Part shown: positions 1 through 8,310 of the stretch, piece by piece | Position numbering within the stretch: the stretch's first letter is position 1 | How the letters are laid out: each line of letters opens with the position of its first letter | Origin: an uncultured Pseudomonadota bacterium | Lineage (GTDB): Bacteria; Pseudomonadota; Gammaproteobacteria; Ga0077536 | DNA length: 64,000 nucleotides | Assembly: GCA_902557415.1 (NCBI GenBank) | Contig: CACEAA010000002.1 | Span: 1 to 64,000 of the forward strand | Direction: 5' to 3' | Notes under the pieces: generated by a model | What the model was told of the DNA's origin: nothing | The model's input: the letters and a program-made list of their open reading frames with translations, nothing else | The model's database searches: none | Translations under genes and position numbers: made by a program

Positions 1-765
1 AACGATGAAGTTGCACTCATAGTGGGTGGTGGTCCCGGTATCAGCGCCAGCTGTGCGCGACTATTTAATAGAGAAGGAATGCAAGTAGCTATAGCGGCAC
101 GAACTACCGACAAAGAAGCCCTCCAGTCGCTCAGAATCGATCATGACGTTAAGCTATTTCAATGCGACGCGACCGAGCCATCTGCGGTGAAGGAACTATT
201 TGAGACTGTAAAGAGAGAAATGGGTACTCCTAAATTAGTAGTGCATAATATAGATGGTCGCCATACAAAAGATGGTAGTTTATCCGATATCTTCAGGAAG
301 AATTTAATCGATGCTGATCCTAATTTGGTTTTACAAACTATAAAAAATGGAGCCTATAGCGCCTTCCTCGTTGGACAAGAAGCTGCTAGGTGCATGCTTT
401 CTCGCAAAAGCTCCGGAGACTCTCACCTAGGGACAATCATTTTCACTAACGCAACAGCAGCCTTCCGTGGGTGTGCTCAAAGTGGCGCATTTGCCATGGC
501 GGCTCACGGAAAATCTGGCCTAGCACAAAGTATGGCTAGGGAACTGATGCCTCAAGGAATACATGTTGCCCACATACCAATTGACGCTGCGATTGGCTGG
601 GAACAAGAAGATGGGAGTCGCTGGCACAGAATTGTCGGAACAAGTGAAAACGATAATATGGCTGATCCAGAATATATAGCAGAAACCTACTTACAATTGC
701 ACCAACAGCATCGTTCTACTTGGGCTTATGAAGTAGTTCTTCGACCATGGGTCGAAAACTGGTAA
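1..765 (+). CDS. SDR-family oxidoreductase, 5'-truncated by the window
   Basis: Open from base 1 in frame with the GTG at 22, so the true start lies upstream of the window. The N-terminal Rossmann signature is GGGPGI, a variant of TGxxxGxG. The C-terminal part (LAQSMAREL, then GIHVAHIPID) resembles the SDR subgroup annotated as glucose/ribitol-type dehydrogenases. In that subgroup the usual YxxxK is F-A-x-A-K; here the aligned stretch is FAMAA, so both catalytic Tyr and Lys appear to be replaced. A cytoplasmic NAD(P)-binding protein is well supported. A classical dehydrogenase activity is not, and the substrate is unknown. Confidence 0.85.
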   Translation, partial: NDEVALIVGGGPGISASCARLFNREGMQVAIAARTTDKEALQSLRIDHDVKLFQCDATEPSAVKELFETVKREMGTPKLVVHNIDGRHTKDGSLSDIFRKNLIDADPNLVLQTIKNGAYSAFLVGQEAARCMLSRKSSGDSHLGTIIFTNATAAFRGCAQSGAFAMAAHGKSGLAQSMARELMPQGIHVAHIPIDAAIGWEQEDGSRWHRIVGTSENDNMADPEYIAETYLQLHQQHRSTWAYEVVLRPWVENW

Positions 766-803
766 TTAAGTCAAAAGTCTTAAAAAGTAAGTCCTGTGCT
801 TTT

Positions 804-1253
804 ATGAAAGATATTAAAAAAGTATTCCGTAAGATTGAAAGTAAGCTTCGTGGGTCAAGTTGGTTTCAGGATGATTGGGAGATATACAATCGCGGAAACT
901 ACATGCAACTATATAAAGTTGATTGGTATAATCAAAATCAAGGCGGAGTGCATTTTGAAACTTACATTGAAACCTCTCAGGTTAAGCAAAAAGCTTTTCC
1001 GATTTGTCTGCACGCGGAAAATGACTGCCCCTCCCAAGTCGAATTTGTTCAGAGGTTTCTTGAAATAGAAGGCAGACAGATTGACAAATGGAAAGGATAT
1101 CAGCGTATTGGTAAAGGTTACAGCGTGTGCGAAAAAATAATTCCTCTGAATTTTAAGAACCTCGAACAACGCCTTCTTGAGGAATTTAATCGACTCCGGC
1201 GGCTTGAGCTTAGTATAAAGTGCGTCTTAGAAGCTATCTCAAATGGGAAATGA
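804..1253 (+). CDS. Hypothetical protein, 149 aa
   Basis: Not recognised. The frame is open from 747, but that start would overlap the end of the preceding SDR. The ATG at 804 gives a protein of 149 residues beginning MKDIKKVFRKIESKL. The protein is soluble-looking, rich in aromatic and charged residues, with a short Cys-containing stretch (PICLHAENDCPSQ) and a helical, Leu/Arg-rich C-terminus. There is no signal peptide or membrane segment. It sits in the same direction as the upstream SDR and the downstream DUF1289 gene, but nothing in the sequence gives a function. Confidence 0.6.
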   Translation: MKDIKKVFRKIESKLRGSSWFQDDWEIYNRGNYMQLYKVDWYNQNQGGVHFETYIETSQVKQKAFPICLHAENDCPSQVEFVQRFLEIEGRQIDKWKGYQRIGKGYSVCEKIIPLNFKNLEQRLLEEFNRLRRLELSIKCVLEAISNGK

Positions 1254-1274
1254 TTCAATACTGAAACTTTCGTC

Positions 1275-1448
1275 ATGAAGAAAAAAAATCCCTGCACTAG
1301 TATTTGCAAGTTCTCGGGCCCCAAGGGTTGGTGTCTAGGTTGTGGACGAACTAAAAAAGAATGCAAGAAATGGAAAACAATGAAACCTTACGCCAAAGAT
1401 ACTCTCATTCAGAAGCTGCAAAAACGAATGATTAAAATAGCTAACTAG
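1275..1448 (+). CDS. DUF1289 family small cysteine-rich protein, 57 aa
   Basis: A small protein starting MKKKNPCTSICKF. Cysteines fall at residues 7, 11, 20, 23 and 30 in the pattern PC-x3-C-x8-C-x2-C-x6-C-x2-W, which is the DUF1289 signature (predicted Fe-S or metal-binding proteins, function unknown). The length of 57 residues is normal for the family, and the remainder is a basic helical tail. The gene starts 21 bases after the preceding hypothetical gene and converges on the selenocysteine tRNA gene. Confidence 0.8.
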   Translation: MKKKNPCTSICKFSGPKGWCLGCGRTKKECKKWKTMKPYAKDTLIQKLQKRMIKIAN

Positions 1449-1525
1449 ATGCCGGTAATGCAATCCTTACCTCATCATCTCTTCAAACACTCTAATAGGT
1501 AAACCGTAAATCAAAATTTTTATGA

Positions 1526-1544
1526 CCTTTTTGCTAGGCAAAGG
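1526..1544 (-). terminator. Possible terminator hairpin 3' of the selenocysteine tRNA
   Basis: On the minus strand, two bases after the tRNA CCA end, the sequence can fold as CCTTTGC-CTA-GCAAAAAGG with a two-base bulge. It is followed by an A/T-rich stretch and not by a clean T-run. The position fits the 3' end of the tRNA transcript, but the hairpin is weak. Confidence 0.3.
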
Positions 1545-1546
1545 AA

Positions 1547-1640
1547 TGGCGGAAGAGGTAGGAGTCGAACCCACCCGCCACTTTAACAGCGGCTCAACGG
1601 CTTTGAAGGCCGCGCGCCCCACCGGGGACGACGCTCTTCC
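1547..1640 (-). tRNA. selC: tRNA-Sec (anticodon TCA)
   Basis: The minus strand reads GGAAGAGCGTCGTCCCCGG at the 5' end and closes with CTCTTCCGCCA, so the acceptor stem, G discriminator and encoded CCA are visible. The anticodon TCA is at 1604-1606, within CTTCAAA as in E. coli selC. The length is 94 bases, with the long acceptor and long variable arm typical of selenocysteine tRNA and a GGTTCGACTCC T arm. It would decode the TGA at 6662-6664. It lies 38 bases downstream of the esterase gene and on the same strand as selA and selB. Confidence 0.97.
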
Positions 1641-1678
1641 AAGTTACATCGTATCAGATAGGATTACTCAATCCAGAG

Positions 1679-2914
1679 CTACTTACTCCAAGCACCACTT
1701 TTATCTCCTCTATAACTAAGAGACTCATAAACAGCATCGATCAGATTTTGACCGCGTTCATTCATTAATATTCCGGTTCCCATTCGATTCATCGCATAGC
1801 CAAAACTCATAGCACAGTCAGGATCTGCGAACCCTACTGAGCCACCAGCACCCACGTGTCCGAATGCCGCGTCTGAGATGATTAGACTTGAATTAACGGC
1901 ATCTTCTCGGGTCCGGTTATCAATAGTTTTCATGAATCCTTGAGAAAAGCGCGTAGGGATTAGAAGTGTTGCATCTTCATGAGACGCTGCGCTAACACGA
2001 CTCATATTTTGTACCGCATCTGGACTCAATAGAGAGTGACTACTAGTTTTACCGCCCATCGCTAGCGGCTCATACATCAAGGCTAGACCCAGACCATTCG
2101 TTATTCCACCTGCGGAACCTATTTCAGCTCGATGACATTCCGTTTTATTAGGATCCATTAGCGGGAAATCACGCAAGAATAAATGAGTAGGTGTTTCTCC
2201 ACCAGCAAGTGCAGTTTGAACAAACCGAGTATTCATCCAGGCTTCATCAGGCTCAGCCGCTATCATAGGTGAGATCCTGCTATCTACTGACGACGGTGCT
2301 CCTATCCAGAAGTCTAATCCAAGCGGTTCTGCGACTTGTTTCTGAAAAAAATCACCTAATCGTACTCCGGACGCTCTGTGAATTATCTCGCCCACAGTCC
2401 AAGCCATTGTGATTGCGTGATAGCCGCCGCGAGTGCCTGGCTCCCAAAATGCTTCTTCGTCAGCTACTCGCTGTACCATGTAATCATAATCATAAAAAGC
2501 ACCCTCTTTCAGAGCTCCCCTCACGTGAGGCACTCCCAGAGTATGATCGAGAGCCATTTTAACGGTTGCGCTTTCTTTGCCCTTACAACCAAACTCAGGC
2601 CAATACTTGGATATGGGAGCATCTAAATCTAACCGATCCCTATCCGCTAAAATATGCGCACAAAGTGCCATAGCTCCTTTCGTTGCTGAAAACACTGTAC
2701 AGACCGTATCTCTATCCCAAGAGTCTCCGTTAACAGCTCGCTTGCCCCCCCAGAGCTCAGCTACCAAATTTCCCTCGATAATCAGTGCGCAACTCGCCCC
2801 TACTTCATTCTTACTGACAAAATTATCGACAAAGACATCTAAAACTCTTTGAAACTTCGGATCGATAGAACCGTTTATTTCCCCTTGGTCAGTGTCTATG
2901 TGCACATTCTTCAT
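1679..2914 (-). CDS. Beta-lactamase-fold serine hydrolase (class VIII esterase-like)
   Basis: A 411-residue protein of the beta-lactamase/EstB (Pfam Beta-lactamase) family. The SxxK nucleophile motif is SATK at residues 76-79; a candidate general-base tyrosine is Tyr165, and a late HVGAGG motif matches the third conserved box. Family members are usually carboxylesterases or peptidase-like enzymes and not antibiotic-resistance enzymes. No signal peptide is visible, so it is probably cytoplasmic. The ATG is preceded by AGGGGG and lies 13 bases after the selB stop, so it is probably co-transcribed with selA and selB. A role in selenium metabolism is not implied by the sequence. Confidence 0.85.
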   Translation of the reverse strand: MKNVHIDTDQGEINGSIDPKFQRVLDVFVDNFVSKNEVGASCALIIEGNLVAELWGGKRAVNGDSWDRDTVCTVFSATKGAMALCAHILADRDRLDLDAPISKYWPEFGCKGKESATVKMALDHTLGVPHVRGALKEGAFYDYDYMVQRVADEEAFWEPGTRGGYHAITMAWTVGEIIHRASGVRLGDFFQKQVAEPLGLDFWIGAPSSVDSRISPMIAAEPDEAWMNTRFVQTALAGGETPTHLFLRDFPLMDPNKTECHRAEIGSAGGITNGLGLALMYEPLAMGGKTSSHSLLSPDAVQNMSRVSAASHEDATLLIPTRFSQGFMKTIDNRTREDAVNSSLIISDAAFGHVGAGGSVGFADPDCAMSFGYAMNRMGTGILMNERGQNLIDAVYESLSYRGDKSGAWSK

Positions 2915-2927
2915 ACCAAGCTGCCCC

Positions 2928-4844
2928 CTATGAACTATTCTTTTTCTTTAAAATTTTCCTCGAAGAACCTTCTCGACGTGTAAAACCGACGCGGTCAAAA
3001 TACTCTAGAATTTCAACGACCGCATTACGACCTATCCCACAATAACTTCGGAAATCTGCCACAGTAAACTCATTTAGAGATCCATCCTGACACATCTTAA
3101 CAACCAGCTGTTTAAGTTTCTCCACGGCATCTGTCGCGAAATATCGCCTTTCACTGATCTGTACTATGTAACCATCCTTAGCAGATCTTAGAAGAAAACT
3201 CTTTAGCAGCTTCATATCTATATTTAACGAAGACTGTAACTCATGCACGACTGGCACCTTGAAATCTTTCACCGTAATAAGCGGCTCAACACGTTGCCAC
3301 AAAAGCTCGTCATTCCGAGAGCGCTTCGCTTTGAACGTTTTAAGTCGAAACAAACCTTCAACACGCTCTATTAAATTGTCTCCAACCGCAGACTCTAGTA
3401 GCGACCTGATAAGCTCGAGACTAATATTGCCATCGAACTCTTTCTTTATCATTGAGTCTGATAACCCTGTTTTATTTAATCCCGCTTTATGCGCTTTTTT
3501 CATCGCTTGCATGAGCCGATCTCGAAGTTCTGTAATTTGCTTAGCTGAAAATACTAAAGGCGGTTCCCTCGCTACAACGTGTAACGAAGAAATTGCTTTT
3601 GTTATTTTCAATAAGTTCTCTAACGTATGATTATTCGCCTTGGCAAACTCAGACAGATCCACGCCATGCGGGCTAATATGTACTAAGGATTGTAATGCAG
3701 CTTCTATCGAAGTCGCTGAGACTGCATCAAGCTGGGCAATTCGTTGGTCTCGGTACTTTGCTCTATAAGGCTTTGCAAATACTTCGACGACAACCCCACC
3801 TGCAAAAGTTCGACTCGCTGCCTGATCTCTCAACACAAATCGGTCACCACGGATCGCATGAATTGGCTCGTCAAGGATCAACTGAGCGAATGAACTATTC
3901 CCCGGCGCTATTCCGACACGGTCAAAAGTGATGACGCGTCCGGTAACGTCGGCTGCGCCTAGGTGTAAATGCACTGGCGTTCGATTAGCGAGAGGCTTAC
4001 CTTCCGTAGAGAGCACCTGAATTCGGACATCGAGTCGCTTTACCACAAAATTCGCAGCACTCGAAACTACCCAATCACCTCGATTCATCGACGCAGCAAC
4101 CTTTTTGCTGCTCACCAAGTTTAGCGCCGCTCGCTGTCCAGCGATGGCTAGGCCGACATCTTCATTATTCGCACGCAACGACCGGACCCTAAGTTCTCCC
4201 CCACTTGGAATATGGTTCAAGACATCATCTACCTCAACTCGTCCATCAAAAATAGTTCCAGTGACCACTTGGCCAGCACCCTTTAATGTGAAGCTTCGAT
4301 CAATCGCCATCCTAAAATTATTATCAGCTTTCTTTAGAGAAGAGATATGCCTGAGGCCAAGAAGCTCAATTCTTAACTTTTCAACGCCGATATTTTCAGG
4401 GACAGACACGGGTATAACAGGTAGTCCTTTCAAACATGTGGTCTCAAACAATGAAACACACTGCCCCTTTACCTCTTCCACTCTCTCCTCAGAGACCCTA
4501 TCGATCTTTGTTAAAGCAACGACTCCTTTTTCAATCCCTAGCAATTCTAAAATAGCGAGGTGTTCTTCCGTCTGAGGCATAGGGCCGTCGTCGGCAGCTA
4601 CGATAAAGAGGACCGCGTCAATACCTACTGCACCGGCGATCATCGTTTTTACAAAACGTTCATGACCAGGCACATCTATAAACCCGGTTGACTTACCGTC
4701 GCCGAGATCGTGATATGCAAAGCCTAAATCAATTGTCAGACCGCGTTTTTTTTCTTCCGGAAGCCGATCGGTATCCACGCCGGTTAACGCCTTGATAAGC
4801 AGAGTCTTTCCATGGTCCACATGACCCGCCGTAGCAATAATCAT
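2928..4844 (-). CDS. selB: Selenocysteine-specific translation elongation factor SelB
   Basis: SelB is the GTPase that delivers Sec-tRNA to a UGA codon by binding the SECIS hairpin of the mRNA. At 638 residues it is near the usual length (E. coli 614). The P-loop is GHVDHGKT at residues 7-14, with DVPGHE (G3) and TKID (G4) following. The middle carries EF-Tu-like domains and the C-terminal third has the basic winged-helix repeats that bind SECIS RNA, ending in KKKN. Its ATG lies two bases after the selA stop, so the two genes are translationally coupled. Neighbouring selA, selC and a selenoprotein gene make the call firm. Confidence 0.97.
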   Translation of the reverse strand: MIIATAGHVDHGKTLLIKALTGVDTDRLPEEKKRGLTIDLGFAYHDLGDGKSTGFIDVPGHERFVKTMIAGAVGIDAVLFIVAADDGPMPQTEEHLAILELLGIEKGVVALTKIDRVSEERVEEVKGQCVSLFETTCLKGLPVIPVSVPENIGVEKLRIELLGLRHISSLKKADNNFRMAIDRSFTLKGAGQVVTGTIFDGRVEVDDVLNHIPSGGELRVRSLRANNEDVGLAIAGQRAALNLVSSKKVAASMNRGDWVVSSAANFVVKRLDVRIQVLSTEGKPLANRTPVHLHLGAADVTGRVITFDRVGIAPGNSSFAQLILDEPIHAIRGDRFVLRDQAASRTFAGGVVVEVFAKPYRAKYRDQRIAQLDAVSATSIEAALQSLVHISPHGVDLSEFAKANNHTLENLLKITKAISSLHVVAREPPLVFSAKQITELRDRLMQAMKKAHKAGLNKTGLSDSMIKKEFDGNISLELIRSLLESAVGDNLIERVEGLFRLKTFKAKRSRNDELLWQRVEPLITVKDFKVPVVHELQSSLNIDMKLLKSFLLRSAKDGYIVQISERRYFATDAVEKLKQLVVKMCQDGSLNEFTVADFRSYCGIGRNAVVEILEYFDRVGFTRREGSSRKILKKKNSS

Positions 4845-4846
4845 TA

Positions 4847-6259
4847 CTACTCTCGAGCAATCTTCAGCAAAGATAGTTGTTGCAAGAACTCAGTCTCCAA
4901 TTCTAAGCATCGAAGATCAAAGACAAGCGCATCATCATTTACCCGCCCAACTACTGGCTTGGGTAATTGCCTAAAGCTTGAAATAATTTTTCGGAGCATC
5001 CGGCTATTCTTTTTCTTAGGCTCTATCCTCAGACCTGCACTGGGTAAAAGATCTATAGGCATTGCACCGCTGCCTATCTGACTTTTCATTTCAGCCACTT
5101 CTACAGAGTAATCAGATCCTAATACTGTCTGCAACGGCCCACTTATTCTTCTGGCTACGGCCAGAATATCAGCGCGCGATCTAGTCAGTAGCTTTAATGT
5201 GGGAACTTTTTGGATAACCCGGACTGGATCTACATATAACTTAAGCACCGCACCCAATGCCGCCATAGTAAGCTTATCAACCCGCAATGCTCGCTTAAGA
5301 GCATTCTTTTTAATTCGTGCAATTAGGTCTGCTTTCCCCGCGATAATGCCGCACTGGGGTCCGCCTAGTAATTTATCACCACTAAAAGTAACCAAATCAG
5401 CACCTCGCGCTAAACTTTCCGCGACTGTCTCTTCTTTGGGTAACCCGTAGGAAGACAGATCAAGTAACGTACCGCTTCCTAAGTCATTAACAAAGGGTGT
5501 GTCATGCGCTCGACAAAGCTCTGACAATTGCTCGTCCGGTACTTCGGAAGTAAATCCTTCAACAACATAGTTGCTTGTATGGACCTTCATTACTAAACCT
5601 GTTTTTCTCGAAAGCACCCGCGCGAAGTCATCTAAATGCGTTCGGTTAGTTGTTCCCACTTCTACTAACTTACTGCCCGCGCGAGACATTACATCGGGGA
5701 TCCTGAACGAGCCGCCTATTTCCACTAGCTCTCCCCGAGACACTGGGACTTCCTTTCGTCTGGCCAGCGTATTTAAAACGAGCAGCACAGCGGCTGCATT
5801 ATTGTTAACAACCGTCGCAGCCTCTGCACCTGTGAGATGGCAAACCCATCTTTCAACCAATTTATCTCGGTCGCCTCGCTTACCACTGCCTAAATCGTAC
5901 TCAATATTACTCGCCCCCGAGGATACGCGAGCTATTTCCTCGATCGCCTCTCTAGGTAACGGTGAGCGTCCCAAATTAGTGTGCAGTACAGTACCAGTTA
6001 AATTAAACACCGAGCGTAAGTCAGTCGTGAAGAAGGTCTCTAAGCTTTGCCTCACACCACTCATAAATTCTTCAATTACGAATAGCACTTCGTTATTTGT
6101 TTTTTGTAGACGTGCTTTTCGGTATTCCTCGAGAGCACTCCTCAGGTGATTCGTGACAATGTCGTTGCCATATAAACTACAGAGATCCTCACCACCTTGC
6201 GAACGGAGTAATTCATCAATCGAGGGTAAGCCTCGCAAATGGTTATTAAGATCGGTCAC
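4847..6259 (-). CDS. selA: L-seryl-tRNA(Sec) selenium transferase SelA
   Basis: SelA is a PLP enzyme that converts Ser-tRNA(Sec) to selenocysteinyl-tRNA using selenophosphate. The length of 470 residues is normal. The PLP lysine is Lys296 in SGDKLLGGPQCG, matching E. coli Lys295. An N-terminal region with LTGTVLHTNLGR and the EYDL..G.RG box is present. The start is a GTG preceded by AAGAAAGG, 30 bases after the end of the selenoprotein gene. The selenophosphate synthetase gene selD is not in this window and must be elsewhere. Confidence 0.97.
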   Translation of the reverse strand: MTDLNNHLRGLPSIDELLRSQGGEDLCSLYGNDIVTNHLRSALEEYRKARLQKTNNEVLFVIEEFMSGVRQSLETFFTTDLRSVFNLTGTVLHTNLGRSPLPREAIEEIARVSSGASNIEYDLGSGKRGDRDKLVERWVCHLTGAEAATVVNNNAAAVLLVLNTLARRKEVPVSRGELVEIGGSFRIPDVMSRAGSKLVEVGTTNRTHLDDFARVLSRKTGLVMKVHTSNYVVEGFTSEVPDEQLSELCRAHDTPFVNDLGSGTLLDLSSYGLPKEETVAESLARGADLVTFSGDKLLGGPQCGIIAGKADLIARIKKNALKRALRVDKLTMAALGAVLKLYVDPVRVIQKVPTLKLLTRSRADILAVARRISGPLQTVLGSDYSVEVAEMKSQIGSGAMPIDLLPSAGLRIEPKKKNSRMLRKIISSFRQLPKPVVGRVNDDALVFDLRCLELETEFLQQLSLLKIARE

Positions 6260-6289
6260 GAAGGTACCTTTCTTAAGAGAAATACTTTA

Positions 6290-7384
6290 TTAATTCCCGA
6301 GTGAGTTTGCCGCAGATATGTAATCGTTAATACCAAGCTCATCTCGGAAATCTTCGGTTTGCCCGATAGCCATACTTTCAATTTGAATACCGACTGCGTT
6401 AGCGATCCGATCGAGCATACTAAAATTTGCGGCAGTAGCGGCCGCTTCGATGGTGGCTCCGCTCCCCATTCGCTTACGAACCTGAGCACGAGTTTTCTCC
6501 AACTCCTCGCCGTCGCTCGCGTAAATTGCATCCGCATACGCCAATAGAATATCCGCATGTTCAACCTCTGTATCCACATCATTATTTACGACGCCGCCAA
6601 GATTAAAAGTTCTACCGCTAGCCTGGCCACTTGCACGAAGTAGCTGGGTATGCCAAGTAGTTCAGTAAAAACAATTATTAAGAGCAGAAATTCGCGCCGC
6701 GACCAACTCTAGCTGAGCACGGCTGAAATTCTCATCCCGAAAAAATTTAAAGTTTTGAAAATCACTCGCACCAACATACTGAGTCTGTCCCAATTGCATA
6801 ACACCGCTAGCCTCATCTGGCACTAAGCTCAGGGCACTAAAAATGTTAGCTACAAATTCGGTCTCTCCATAGAGTGCTTGCGCAGGCGCTCCACCTCTAG
6901 GACCAGCGGGGATAATCGGCACCCATGCATGATCAATTGTCGCAGAATCAGGTAATTTTTTAGATGGCTCCCCATCTAGGGCGTCGACCAGCAAATACAT
7001 CGAAAGCCCTAAGGACCTACAAAATGTATCCACACTCACTGCCCTAGTTACGAGACCTACGATCTCTACGTACTGTTCCGGGCGCAACCCGTTGGATACC
7101 AGCTCTAAATAAAAATCCTTATCTATCTTCTCCGCTTCGCACGAAACCATCTTGATTAATTTAAGGGCGCCAGAAGGTAGATCAATATCTTGGACTTCGT
7201 CAGTATAGTCCTGAATTTCGAATCCTTGCTCGGCTCTAACTCGCCTGCTTAAAGCGACAATCTCTCGTCTTTCTTTAGCATCAAACCAAGTCCCCGGCGC
7301 AGAAAACGACTCCACCGTCGCGCCATGAACCGCAGCTAAATCAGCTCGGATCGCAAATGAACTGTCACTATATGCCTGGCTCAT
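6290..7384 (-). CDS. AhpD/CMD-family selenoprotein with in-frame TGA (Sec241), 364 aa
   Basis: The frame from ATG 7384 meets TGA at 6662-6664 and then stays open for 123 codons to TAA at 6290. Reading the TGA as selenocysteine gives the motif NNCFYUTTWH. Glu226, Cys238, Sec241 and His245 have exactly the spacing of AhpD Glu118, Cys130, Cys133 and His137, with Sec in place of the peroxidatic Cys133. The N-terminal half (about 35-130) looks like a degenerate CMD repeat: Glu107, Asp119 and Cys122 align to Glu, first Cys and second Cys. Family members are thiol peroxidases or disulfide reductases; the actual substrate is unknown. A strong AAGGAGAT ribosome site precedes the ATG. The protein is cytoplasmic, with no signal peptide. 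Confidence 0.93.
6622..6664 (-). promoter_or_regulatory. Predicted bacterial SECIS element with its UGA codon
   Basis: Downstream of the TGA (6662-6664) the RNA can fold with a lower stem CUUGGC/GCCAGG (+5 to +10 with +35 to +40) and an upper stem UACUU/AAGUG. The upper stem carries a five-base loop CGUGC at +25 to +29. The loop distance and the G in the second loop position fit the general bacterial SECIS model, in which the apical loop lies about 16-37 bases after UGA. The 5' side has a nine-base internal bulge, so the lower stem is less certain. Folded by eye only. Confidence 0.55.
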
Positions 7385-7436
7385 CTAAGCTGATCTCCTT
7401 CTCAAAAGTCTGCTTGTCATTATCGCTAATATTCAA

Positions 7437-8213
7437 CTAATTGCCAGTAAAAACCGGCTTTCTCTTTTCTACGAAGGCTTGCATCGCTTCCTTAGAGTCC
7501 GCAGATTTACGGACCTCAGCCGTCAGATTTTGTTCATGCCTATAGCCGTCCCTAAGACTCATTTCTTCTATTTGATTGAGACCTTGCTTTGCCAACTTAA
7601 TAGCGACCGGACTTTTCTCAGCTATTTCACGGGCTAAATCAAGCGCAGTTTCAGCAAGTTCATCAGCGGGAACGCACTCTTCTACGACTCCCAAACGATA
7701 AAGTTCTGGGCCAAATACTCGTAAGCCGGTTAACATCATTCGACGTAATTTAGAGTGAGAAAAAAGTCTTTGAGCGTGTCTCCCACCACCCAACAGACCT
7801 ACATTTATTTCGGGCAATCCTAGGCAGCCAAGCTCACTGGCCAAAAGTATGTCGCAGGACGCAGCTAGCGCAAGACCTCCCCCTAACGCAACGCCATTCA
7901 GCGCGCCGATGACCGGCACCTGACATTCCATAATACTATGATAGGCCTCTCTTGCGCGTCTGCTATTCTGCCAATGGTCTCCCGGCTCTGGCACAGCCGC
8001 CATTCTTTCCTTAATGTCTGCACCTGCGCAAAAGCATTTTCCCTCTCCAGTCAAAATAGCTACTCGAACATCGGCTCTATCACTAAGCTGGTCAAAAGTG
8101 AATGCTACCTCTGACAGGAGTTGTTGGCTATGGGCATTCACTGGGGGATTTGCGAGCGTGACTAACGCCACCCCGTCTTCCACTAGTTCAGTTTTTACTA
8201 CTTGTGCATTCAT
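7437..8213 (-). CDS. Enoyl-CoA hydratase/isomerase family protein
   Basis: A 258-residue crotonase. The first oxyanion-hole segment is GKCFCAGADIKE and the second is ALNGVALGGGLALA; the C-terminal FVEKRKPVF is typical of the family. The acidic catalytic position in LPEINVGLLGGG suggests hydratase or isomerase activity on an acyl-CoA, substrate unknown. It is cytoplasmic. It is the first gene of the minus-strand unit that continues through the selenoprotein (52-base gap), selA and selB, and it is divergent from the fused acyl-CoA dehydrogenase at 8311. Confidence 0.9.
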   Translation of the reverse strand: MNAQVVKTELVEDGVALVTLANPPVNAHSQQLLSEVAFTFDQLSDRADVRVAILTGEGKCFCAGADIKERMAAVPEPGDHWQNSRRAREAYHSIMECQVPVIGALNGVALGGGLALAASCDILLASELGCLGLPEINVGLLGGGRHAQRLFSHSKLRRMMLTGLRVFGPELYRLGVVEECVPADELAETALDLAREIAEKSPVAIKLAKQGLNQIEEMSLRDGYRHEQNLTAEVRKSADSKEAMQAFVEKRKPVFTGN

Positions 8214-8310
8214 TAGATATTTCCCCTTATTTTTTGAAACTTAACGTTTTCTCAAATCTAATTCCGATCTATTATGGAATAATAAGTATCGATCATAAAA
8301 GGAATATTAA

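Noticed and set aside
1522-1719. A 65-residue plus-strand reading frame
   Set aside because: It lies across the selenocysteine tRNA gene and reads its antisense strand.
6290-6577. A separate 95-residue gene starting at GTG 6577 after a truncated AhpD gene
   Set aside because: It is in the same frame as the upstream part, and the TGA between them completes the AhpD motif. A nearby selA-selB-selC set makes Sec readthrough the better explanation.
6256-6582. A 108-residue reading frame on the minus strand
   Set aside because: It is a different frame over the selenoprotein C-terminus and intergenic gap, with no family features.
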